NCBI GenBank assembly: GCA_947454295.1
Contig: CANGMO010000072.1
Span: forward strand, 1 to 8,673
DNA: 8,673 nucleotides
From: Verrucomicrobiota bacterium
Lineage (GTDB): Bacteria > Verrucomicrobiota > Verrucomicrobiia > Limisphaerales > UBA9464
Direction: 5' to 3'
Shown: piece after piece, positions 1-5,896 of the stretch
Numbering within the stretch: position 1 is the stretch's first letter
Layout: every line of letters starts with the position of its first letter
Notes under the pieces: generated by a model
The model's database searches: none
Seen by the model: only the letters and a program-made list of their open reading frames with translations
What the model was told of the DNA's origin: nothing
Position numbers and translations under genes: made by a program

Positions 1-149
1 AATGGAGCGGGGCCGACCCCAAGCGGCGGGGGCGCCCCCCAGTGAGCCGGGTGCGCGAACGCGCTTCACGTCGCACCGGCGCGTCCCACCCGGCATCTAC
101 GCACCCACTCGGCGGGAGCCTCGCGCTACCGGGAAAAACAGCGTCCGCG
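1..149. other. GC-rich intergenic stretch with nested inverted repeats, no convincing gene
   Basis: Open frames here have poor, arginine/proline-rich translations and are judged non-coding. Visible structure includes a perfect 12-bp palindrome GGGGGCGCCCCC (28-39). GGGG-CCGA-CCCC lies at 9-20. An outer inverted repeat GCCGGGTG (46-53) / CACCCGGC (87-94) encloses the tight hairpin GCGCG-AA-CGCGC (53-64). A T-run on the minus strand (GTTTTT, about 141-135) follows no strong stem, so it is not called a terminator. The next gene presumably lies beyond position 1. Confidence 0.4.
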
Positions 150-187
150 GTCCTCTCTTCCTTCGCGTCTTGGCGGCCTTTGCGTGA
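150..187. repeat. Degenerate 9-nt-period intergenic repeat (CGCAAAGGC / CGCCAAGA / CGCGAAGGA type)
   Basis: Just beyond the nitronate monooxygenase stop, the minus strand reads CACGCAAAGGCCGCCAAG, then ACGCGAAGGAAGAGAGG. The sequence is built of near-repeats CGCAAAG, CGCCAAG and CGCGAAG at about 9-nt steps. I recall very similar CGCAAAGRCGCAAAGACGC runs between genes of many GC-rich environmental bacteria; this is from memory and unverified here. It has no start codon or homology suggesting a peptide. Confidence 0.5.
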
Positions 188-206
188 CCACCCTCGGGGC
201 CGGGAC

Positions 207-1631
207 TCAGTTGGTTTGGCCGAGGAGGTGGTGTACGACGTCGGCGGCCGAATAGTGATTGGCGCCCTCGTGGAGAAAACGGGTGAGGCCGGCGACGTCG
301 TCCCCGGTGGTGATCAACGCCGGTTCCGGGGTGCCGTCCGATTGGATCTGGCCGAGGCCGATGGTGGCCATGAGTCCATTGCAAATGCACTTGCGCCCCT
401 CGGTTTCCTCGCAGTGTCCGCCCTTGCGGACGAAGTGATCCTCGGGTTCCCCGGGGCACCGATAGCCAAGCTCCCCAGGTGCTTTGCGGAACGGGCGGCG
501 GAGGTAGCCCAGATCGCAGATCCGGTGACGGTCCACATAGGTCGCATCCTCTCCCAGGGTTCCCTCGAGGCGTGCCACCTTGAAGGGGAATCCGGTCGGC
601 GAGGCGAGTGGGTCGGTGAAGACATCCAGGGTCCCGTTGCGAACCGAATCCAACACGCGTGACTTCAACCCTGGTTCCACGCCGGATTCGTCACAGAACG
701 CAAAGGCGGTGCCCACCTGGATTCCGGCGGCCCCGGTCTGACGTGCTTCGGTGAGGCGTTCCGGGGTGGCGTAGGAACCGGCAAGCCAGAAGGGAAGCCC
801 GAGGTCGCGGATCTTTTCCAGGTCGGGGACATCGCGATCGCCGTACACCGGCTCGCCCCGGTCATTGAGTTGAAGCGCGCCGCGGGGCGGGGCGTTGTGA
901 CCGCCCGCCGTGGGGCCTTCCACGACGAATCCATCCACGCGACCACTGGCCTTGCGTGCCAGGGTCAGGGCGAGGACGTACGACGAAATGATGGCCAGGA
1001 ACTTCGGGCGACGCAGGGGCGGGACGGTTCCACCGCAGAAATCGACGGGGTCGAACGTGGAGACGAATTCATCGCCGGGCTCGGTCCCCTCCACTTCGAT
1101 TTTCAACCGGGCGGGCTGGCCGGCTGCGAGCTGGTCCAGGACACCGGGAATCGCCATGGGAATTCCAGCCCCCATGAGCACGTAGTCCACCCCGGCCAGC
1201 AGTGCGCCAAAGATCGACGGGAGCGTGGGCAGCTGGACCTTCTGAAGGTAGTTGATGCCGATGGCTCCCGAGTGACCTTCACGGGCCAGGTACACCTCGG
1301 CGAAGTTGGCCACCACCAGCCGTTCCACTTGCGAGCGGAGCGGCGGATGATTCAGCAGGGGCAGCGGTCGGAAGGGATCCGAGGGGGCCTTACCACCGGG
1401 AATGAAATGCTGTTCCCAAACCCGTTTGGCGATCTCCGGAAAGGGAAACTGATCGAAGGCGCGGCGAAGATGTCCGCCTGGATCCCCTTCCTGGAGCCGC
1501 CGGGCGACGATGACATCGATCGCGGTTCCGGAGACGACGCCGAGCTGTCCGAGTTGCGAGACGGTCCGGGCGAGGCGCCAGTTGGAAACACCGGTTCCCA
1601 TGCCGCCCTGGATGATGATCGGATGTGACAT
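207..1631 (-). CDS. Nitronate monooxygenase-like FMN protein (2-nitropropane dioxygenase family) with Cys-rich C-terminus
   Basis: A 474-residue TIM-barrel flavoprotein of the COG2070 family. Members oxidise alkyl nitronates, or act as FMN-dependent enoyl reductase-like partners (FabK, PfaD); the substrate here is unknown. The N-terminal strand IIIQGGMGTGVSNWRLA (5-21) is characteristic. EGPTAGGHNAP (238-248) carries the His245 equivalent of the conserved active-site His. FWLAGSY (281-287) and GIQVGTAFAFCDES (303-316) form the phosphate/FMN-binding end of the barrel. The protein is longer than the 320-350 residues of classical nitronate monooxygenases. The extra C-terminus has a cluster C392-X14-C407-X7-C415-X-C417 with the VRKGG and GRKCICNGL elements, which I recall from a ~470-residue subfamily. 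It lacks a signal peptide, so it is cytoplasmic. The ATG is directly ahead of the first barrel strand. It reads after a 189-bp gap with its own possible operator. Confidence 0.9.
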   Translation of the reverse strand: MSHPIIIQGGMGTGVSNWRLARTVSQLGQLGVVSGTAIDVIVARRLQEGDPGGHLRRAFDQFPFPEIAKRVWEQHFIPGGKAPSDPFRPLPLLNHPPLRSQVERLVVANFAEVYLAREGHSGAIGINYLQKVQLPTLPSIFGALLAGVDYVLMGAGIPMAIPGVLDQLAAGQPARLKIEVEGTEPGDEFVSTFDPVDFCGGTVPPLRRPKFLAIISSYVLALTLARKASGRVDGFVVEGPTAGGHNAPPRGALQLNDRGEPVYGDRDVPDLEKIRDLGLPFWLAGSYATPERLTEARQTGAAGIQVGTAFAFCDESGVEPGLKSRVLDSVRNGTLDVFTDPLASPTGFPFKVARLEGTLGEDATYVDRHRICDLGYLRRPFRKAPGELGYRCPGEPEDHFVRKGGHCEETEGRKCICNGLMATIGLGQIQSDGTPEPALITTGDDVAGLTRFLHEGANHYSAADVVHHLLGQTN

Positions 1632-1669
1632 CGTGATTGGGGTATTCCACCGGACCGCGCCCCCTCCGG

Positions 1670-1683
1670 ATCGTGTTCACGAT
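1670..1683. promoter_or_regulatory. Quasi-palindrome ATCGTG-TT-CACGAT, candidate operator
   Basis: A perfect 6-bp inverted repeat with a 2-bp centre sits 39-52 bp upstream of the nitronate monooxygenase ATG. That is the position of a promoter or operator. The same half-site CACGAT occurs again at the start codon itself (minus strand CACGATG, 1635-1629). The spacing and form suit a dimeric helix-turn-helix repressor, but no regulator gene is present in the window and no clear -35/-10 is visible. Binding is therefore inference. Confidence 0.35.
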
Positions 1684-1703
1684 TCCACGGATGGGGCTGC
1701 AGG

Positions 1704-1728
1704 CCCGGCGTGTGACCGACACGCTGGG
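1704..1728. other. Imperfect hairpin in the NIPSNAP-nitronate monooxygenase gap
   Basis: GCGTGT (1708-1713) pairs perfectly with ACACGC (1719-1724) across the loop GACCG. It can be extended outward by three further pairs past one weak position (1707/1725). It lies about 93 bp after the NIPSNAP stop. There is no T-run on the minus side, so it is not a standard terminator, although it could be a transcript 3'-end or leader structure. Confidence 0.35.
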
Positions 1729-1820
1729 GCGCGCCGGGGAATGACTCCAACCGCCGATTGGCGATCAGTGGCTCGTCCTTGCCTGATTCCCGGGACGAAT
1801 TCGGGCGGGCGGGAAGGGGA

Positions 1821-2621
1821 TCAGATCTGCGACGCCGGCATCCGCTTGAGGAACACGTTGATGATCTTCGAGACGTTGTCCTTGTACTGCGGATCGCTGC
1901 TGAGGGTCTTCCAGGACGGCGCTCCGCCAAATCCCTTCCAATGAGTCTTGTGGGCTTCGAGGCTCTCACCCGACACCATGTACACCAGGTTCGGCATTCC
2001 GGTGCCGATGACCGTCTGCGCGAAGAACACCGGTGACAGCCCGACTTCCTGCATGAGCGGCACTTCGCCGGCATTGAACATCTTCACCTTGTTGATGCCC
2101 TTGCCTTCGCTGTGGCTCTGGTAGGTGCGCAGCTCGAAGATCCAGGGCTTCTTCTCGGCGGCGGAAGGCGGCACGGCCAGCTGCTTCATGGAATCAAAGG
2201 CCACCAGCAGTGAACTTTCAAAGCGCTGGTAGGTGGGATCCGACTTCGGGGTGTTGAGGTAGTCGGCGGCGGCGGTCTGGTAGGCGGCATCGGCGGCGAG
2301 CTTGGCCGGCACCTCGGCGAACGCACCCGGGGTGGCAAAGGGAATCAGCACGTACACCTTGTTGTTGGTGGAGTCCTGAATTTCGGTGAACACGCCGATG
2401 GGCTGGATGCCCATGCGGTTGTAGGCGGGCACCGCGGCCTTTTCCCAATACTCGCCGATGCGCTGGATCTGGGCCGCCGACTGCGTGGTGTACACCCGCA
2501 ATTCGTAGTATTGCGGCGCGCCCGAATCAGCAGCGGCAAGGCGTTGGGGGATGACCATTGCCGTGAGCAGCGCCAGGACGGCGAGCAGGCAGCGGGTGGG
2601 ACGGGACAGGGCGGGAATCAT
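1821..2621 (-). CDS. Exported protein with two NIPSNAP domains
   Basis: A 266-residue protein with a Sec signal peptide (PTRCLLAVLALLTAMVIPQRLAAAD, cleavage near residue 30) and two tandem ferredoxin-like NIPSNAP domains. Each domain opens with the family signature: YYELRVYTT (38-46) and FELRTYQS (162-169). Domain one includes the W/A/GVF stretch about 59-79 and runs to about 146. Domain two includes FNAGEVPLMQEVGLSPVFF (182-200), LVYMVSGESLEAH (212-224) and two Trp near 228 and 237. NIPSNAP proteins lack a well-defined bacterial activity; the fold is shared with dimeric alpha/beta-barrel proteins such as haem-degrading or EthD-like proteins, and many bacterial copies are exported in PVC bacteria. 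ATG 2621 is preferred to an in-frame GTG at 2630, which adds three residues. The gene follows a strong terminator and should have its own promoter; its distance from the downstream nitronate monooxygenase gene is 189 bp. Confidence 0.9.
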   Translation of the reverse strand: MIPALSRPTRCLLAVLALLTAMVIPQRLAAADSGAPQYYELRVYTTQSAAQIQRIGEYWEKAAVPAYNRMGIQPIGVFTEIQDSTNNKVYVLIPFATPGAFAEVPAKLAADAAYQTAAADYLNTPKSDPTYQRFESSLLVAFDSMKQLAVPPSAAEKKPWIFELRTYQSHSEGKGINKVKMFNAGEVPLMQEVGLSPVFFAQTVIGTGMPNLVYMVSGESLEAHKTHWKGFGGAPSWKTLSSDPQYKDNVSKIINVFLKRMPASQI

Positions 2622-2678
2622 CGAACCCACTGCTAGGCGGCGGCCGCGGGGCCGGCAAGCAGGATCTCGCCGTGGACG

Positions 2679-2707
2679 AAAAAAGGCGCGCCGAGGTGGC
2701 GCGCCTT
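2679..2707 (-). terminator. Rho-independent terminator after the Bax inhibitor-1 gene
   Basis: Read on the minus strand, AAGGCGCGCC, loop ACCTC and GGCGCGCCTT form a perfect 10-bp GC-rich stem. Four further Ts follow (TTTTTT in all, 2684-2679). This is a textbook intrinsic terminator 35 bp after the stop of the Bax inhibitor-1 gene and 57 bp before the NIPSNAP gene start. It separates these two genes into different transcription units. The reverse strand lacks an equal T-run (only CTTG follows the stem on plus), so the orientation is clear. Confidence 0.9.
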
Positions 2708-2741
2708 GAAATGAAGGGAAGGAAGCGGATCCGATACCGGC

Positions 2742-3476
2742 TCAGCGCCGGTCGTTCAGCTTCGAGAGCAGGCGGAGGATTTCGAGGTACACCCACACCA
2801 GCGTCACGAGGAGACCGAATCCGCAGTACCATTCCATGTACTTCGGCGCGCCGCGCTGGATGGCGGTTTCGATGCGGTCGAAGTCGAGGATAAGGCTCAG
2901 AGCGGCGACGCCGACGATCACGAAGCTGATGCCGATGCTGAGCGGGCTCGAATTGGTGAGGAAGGGCAACGGCTTGCCGAAGAAGCCCATCACCATGTTC
3001 ACCAGGTAGAGCAGGGCGATGGCGCCGATGGCGGCCATCATGCCGAGCTTGAACTTCTCCGTGGCCCGCACGATGCGCAGGCGGTAGAGGGTCAGCATCA
3101 TGGCCAGCACGCCCATGGTCAGGCCGGCGGCCTGAAAGGCGATGTACTGGTACTTCGCGCTGAAGACGAAGGAGATCGCCCCGAGCAGGAACCCTTCGAG
3201 GACCGCGTAGGCCGGCGCGAGCCCGGGTGCCCACTGCTGTTTGAACATCAGCACCATGGCGATGATGAACCCGCCGAGGCCGCCAACGGCGACGAGGGGA
3301 AGGGCCACCGCCGGATTGGCGGAAACTGCGCTCCAGCTGAACGCAGCCGAAAGCACGGCGAGGAGCAGCAGCACGCCGCTCTTGAAGGTCACGCCGTCGA
3401 GGGTCATCGACGGGCCGCTGTAGGCCCGGACGCTCGAGAACGTCTTGTCACTCAAAACCGGATTGGTCGATTCCAT
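2742..3476 (-). CDS. Bax inhibitor-1 / YccA family integral membrane protein
   Basis: A 244-residue polytopic membrane protein. The short N-terminus MESTNPVLSD matches the NPVL opening typical of the bacterial BaxI_1 branch (PF12811), which is distinct from E. coli YccA/YbhL. About seven hydrophobic segments are visible, near residues 33-50, 57-78, 88-106, 110-130, 144-166, 179-198 and 217-235. The conserved acidic motif DFDRIE (198-203) lies at the end of the sixth, and AKYMEWYCGFGLLVTLVWVY-like sequence opens the seventh. In the wider TMBIM/BI-1 superfamily these acidic residues belong to a pH-sensitive calcium-leak pore; whether this branch conducts calcium is inference. Length is typical. 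The ATG is the only start that keeps NPVL at the extreme N-terminus. The gene appears to be a single transcription unit ending at the hairpin terminator at 2679-2707. The family assignment is firm; the physiological role is not known. Confidence 0.93.
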   Translation of the reverse strand: MESTNPVLSDKTFSSVRAYSGPSMTLDGVTFKSGVLLLLAVLSAAFSWSAVSANPAVALPLVAVGGLGGFIIAMVLMFKQQWAPGLAPAYAVLEGFLLGAISFVFSAKYQYIAFQAAGLTMGVLAMMLTLYRLRIVRATEKFKLGMMAAIGAIALLYLVNMVMGFFGKPLPFLTNSSPLSIGISFVIVGVAALSLILDFDRIETAIQRGAPKYMEWYCGFGLLVTLVWVYLEILRLLSKLNDRR

Positions 3477-3573
3477 ACGCGCCGGAAGATAGAGGGGGAA
3501 TGCGATTCGTCCAGTGCCGGATGCGTCCGTCGGAACGAATTGAAAAACAATAACTTCGGTGGAAAGGGACTCC
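3477..3573 (-). promoter_or_regulatory. Intergenic region likely holding the Bax inhibitor-1 gene promoter
   Basis: This 97-bp gap has the most AT-rich stretch of the neighbourhood (about 3540-3562; minus strand GTTATTGTTTTTCAATTC), which is where a promoter for the downstream membrane protein gene would be expected. No convincing -35/-10 pair can be picked. An inverted repeat ATTCGT (3505-3510) / ACGAAT (3535-3540) lies in the presumed leader. There is no clear terminator for the deacetylase gene: the only hairpin-like element (AGGGACTCCCT) has too small a loop and no adjoining T-run. Confidence 0.3.
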
Positions 3574-4437
3574 CTACTTTGCCGCCGCTGCGGTTTTTCG
3601 CCGTTCGATGATGGCCCACGGGTCTGCCGGCACGGGGGCGTGTTCCACGTACGGCCCGAGGTCGCGGAGCGCGATGCCGCGGTAGCCGTTTGATTTCATC
3701 CAAGCGAGGTATTCCCGGAAGCGTTCCAGCGGTGTGTTGACCCAGGGATGTTCCCGATCTGGAACTCCGTGAAACTGGAGCACTGCGATGCGTCCTTCGC
3801 GGGCCTGCGTCACGGCATTGGTCAGGTTGGCCAGCGTCCAGGTGGGACGCGCATCGCCGGTGGTGGGAATGAGTAGGAGATGATCCTGACCGGGCTCGAA
3901 GGGAATGCCCCGGCCGGTCTCGTACGCGTACTCGGGCTGGGCGCCGCGCCGCGCGTAGCGGAAGCCGAGGTCGCGAAGCAGGGGAAGCGCGGCGGGATGG
4001 ATGGCGTTGCCCGGATAGCCGAAGCTCACCGGACGCGGGATGCCATGCTCGGCGCAGCGTTGATTGATGAATTCCACCTCCCCGCGCAACCGGCCGAGCG
4101 TGTCGGCCGAGACCCCCATGTGGCTGCGGGTATGATTGCCGATCTCGAAGCCGTCGCGATGGAGCTCGGCGATCTGCTCCCAGGTCATGTAGTCCACCTT
4201 GTTGGTGGTGAACGTGAATCCCTCAGTGATGAAAAACGTGGCGCTGAAGCCGTGCTGCTTCAGCAACGGACGCACGTTGGCGTGCAGCGAGGCAACCGAG
4301 TCGTCGAAAGTGAGCACGACCAGCTTGTCCGGAATCGGCGCCGCCGCGCAGGTGGTCGCGCACGTGATCCACCCCGACACCAGAAGCCACCGCAGTTGAT
4401 TCCATCCAAACCGTCGCATGCGCAAAATTGCGTTCAT
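3574..4437 (-). CDS. Exported polysaccharide deacetylase (NodB homology, carbohydrate esterase 4-like)
   Basis: A 287-residue protein predicted to remove N- or O-acetyl groups from a polysaccharide, with a divalent metal. The NodB landmarks are visible. Motif 1 is LTFDD (42-46), where Asp45 would be the base and Asp46 a metal ligand. Motif 2 is HTRSH (102-106), giving the two metal-binding His. FGYPGN (139-144) stands where motif 3 should be, but without the usual Arg. FHG with His223 matches motif 5. The N-terminus (about 8-32) looks like a Sec signal ending near CAAAP, so the enzyme should act outside the cytoplasm. The ATG at 4437 is preferred over a GTG at 4479, which lies in a tandem repeat, and over an ATG at 4419; the last remains possible. 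The gene follows the DUF1552 gene by 61 bp with no terminator between them, so co-transcription is likely. The substrate (peptidoglycan, chitin-like or acetylated plant or algal glycan) cannot be read from the sequence. Confidence 0.87.
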   Translation of the reverse strand: MNAILRMRRFGWNQLRWLLVSGWITCATTCAAAPIPDKLVVLTFDDSVASLHANVRPLLKQHGFSATFFITEGFTFTTNKVDYMTWEQIAELHRDGFEIGNHTRSHMGVSADTLGRLRGEVEFINQRCAEHGIPRPVSFGYPGNAIHPAALPLLRDLGFRYARRGAQPEYAYETGRGIPFEPGQDHLLLIPTTGDARPTWTLANLTNAVTQAREGRIAVLQFHGVPDREHPWVNTPLERFREYLAWMKSNGYRGIALRDLGPYVEHAPVPADPWAIIERRKTAAAAK

Positions 4438-4466
4438 CGATCCCAATTCACTCGTTACTCCCGACC

Positions 4467-4487
4467 GATCACCGATCACGGATCACC
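4467..4487. repeat. Heptamer tandem repeat, three copies of GATCACS
   Basis: Three consecutive 7-bp units, GATCACC-GATCACG-GATCACC, lie in the 61-bp gap between the DUF1552 stop and the deacetylase start. The only variation is the last base of each unit. Because the spacer lies inside a probable operon, the repeat would be transcribed. It also contains an in-frame GTG (4479) that could extend the deacetylase by 14 residues, but that extension would be encoded largely by repeat sequence and is not preferred. Confidence 0.75.
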
Positions 4488-4498
4488 GTTCCCCTCCC

Positions 4499-5896
4499 TC
4501 AAACCGCCCCCAACCGCCCCGTGGAGTCGCCAAACTGCTTCAACCCCGCGACCCCCATGCGGTCGGCGAGCGACAGGTACAAGTTGCTCATGGGCTTGCC
4601 GCCGTGCTTTTGGTAGCGGCCCGGGGTCAGCGTTCCGCCGCCACCGCCGGCGAGGACGATGGGCAGGTTGGAATGCGTGTGGCGGTTGGCGTCGGCATTG
4701 CCGCCGCCGTAGACGATCATGGAATTGTGAAGGAGCGAATTTCCATCGTCGTCGCGGGTGGATTCCATCTTGTCGAGGAAGCGCGCGAACTGCTGCGCGT
4801 ACCAACGGTCGATGTCCGCCACCTTGCGGATCTTTTCCGCGTCGTTGAAGTGATGCGACAGGTCGTGGTGGCCCTCGGGGATTCCGATGTGGGCGAACGA
4901 ACGATTGCTGCCGTCATGGGCGAGCAGCATGGTGGCAATACGCGTGGAGTCGGTCTGAAAGGCGAGTACCAGCATGTCGAACATCAGCTGCAGATGCTCG
5001 CCGTAGTCGGTGGGAATTCCCGGCGGCGTCTCGACGGCGGGATCGCGCGGCTTGCCGAGTTGCTCCGCCCGGGCGATGCGGGTCTCGATTTCACGGATGC
5101 CGGTGAGGTACTGGTCCAGCTTGTCGCGGTCGGGGGAGTTGAGCCGCCGTTGCATGGAACGGGCGTCACTCACAATGAAGTCGAGAATCGACCGCTGTTC
5201 GCGCTGACGGCGATCGAGGCTGGCGGCGCGTTCGCCCGGGGCGCCGCTGCCGAACAGGCGTTCAAACACCAGGCGCGGATTCGCCTCCGCCGACAGCGGG
5301 GTCGTGGGGGAACTCCAGGACAGGTTGTGCTGATACGCGCAGGCGTAGCCGGAATCACAGGCGCCGGAATACCGGCCGGTGTCGCCGGTGAGCTCGAGCG
5401 AGGGGAATCGGGTCAGGTGTCCCACCTCCCGGGCCATCACCTGATCAATCGAAATGCCGGCGCGAATGTCGGTGGCGCTCTTCTTGAGTCGGACGCCGGT
5501 GAGAAACACACCATTGCCGCGGGCATGATCGCCACCGCCGTCGGGCCCTGGCTCGGCGGCGCGATGATCGAGTCCACCCAGAACCTGCAGCCGCTTGGCG
5601 TGGCTTTCCAGGGGTTGAAGGGTGGCGCCGAATTGCAGGCTCTCGCCGTCCTTGGGCCACCACGCCGAGGGAATGGCGCCGTTGGGGAAAAAGACGAATG
5701 CCGTCCGCAGCGGGGCGCCGGTCGCGGTGGTGGCCAGCGGCGCGGCGGCACCAAGGAGCGGCAGGGCGCCCGGGGCCAACGAGGCGAAGGTGGGCAGCGC
5801 AATTCCCGCGCCCAGTCCGCGGAGGAAGTGACGGCGATTCAGGCTGGCATGACGTTCCGCGGCGTGATGACGGAAGGGCTTCGGATTCGTGCTCAT
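4499..5896 (-). CDS. DUF1552 domain-containing protein, Tat-exported
   Basis: A 465-residue protein of the DUF1552 family, nearly always found next to DUF1592 proteins in Planctomycetes, Verrucomicrobiota and some Myxococcota. The N-terminus has a twin-arginine signal, LNRRHFLRGLGAGIALP (19-35), followed by an Ala-rich hydrophobic stretch, so it is expected to be exported folded and perhaps cofactor-loaded. Family landmarks are AFVFFPNGAIPSAWWP (66-81), GGDHARGNGVFLTG (121-134), the His-rich HDGSNRSFAHIG...GHHDLSHH (327-349) and MIVYGGGNADANRHTHSNLP (393-412). The clustered His and Asp residues resemble the metal sites of alkaline-phosphatase-like and DUF1501 proteins, which is inference from pattern. 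The ATG is chosen because it sits just ahead of the Tat signal and overlaps the upstream stop as ATGA; the frame stays open upstream but only as a shadow of the DUF1592 gene. Length is normal for the family. No biochemical function is established to my knowledge. Confidence 0.93.
   Translation of the reverse strand: MSTNPKPFRHHAAERHASLNRRHFLRGLGAGIALPTFASLAPGALPLLGAAAPLATTATGAPLRTAFVFFPNGAIPSAWWPKDGESLQFGATLQPLESHAKRLQVLGGLDHRAAEPGPDGGGDHARGNGVFLTGVRLKKSATDIRAGISIDQVMAREVGHLTRFPSLELTGDTGRYSGACDSGYACAYQHNLSWSSPTTPLSAEANPRLVFERLFGSGAPGERAASLDRRQREQRSILDFIVSDARSMQRRLNSPDRDKLDQYLTGIREIETRIARAEQLGKPRDPAVETPPGIPTDYGEHLQLMFDMLVLAFQTDSTRIATMLLAHDGSNRSFAHIGIPEGHHDLSHHFNDAEKIRKVADIDRWYAQQFARFLDKMESTRDDDGNSLLHNSMIVYGGGNADANRHTHSNLPIVLAGGGGGTLTPGRYQKHGGKPMSNLYLSLADRMGVAGLKQFGDSTGRLGAV

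Noticed and set aside
870..1628. Plus-strand open frame of 252 codons opposite the nitronate monooxygenase gene
   Set aside because: Antisense shadow without any family motif; the minus-strand gene is well supported across the same stretch.
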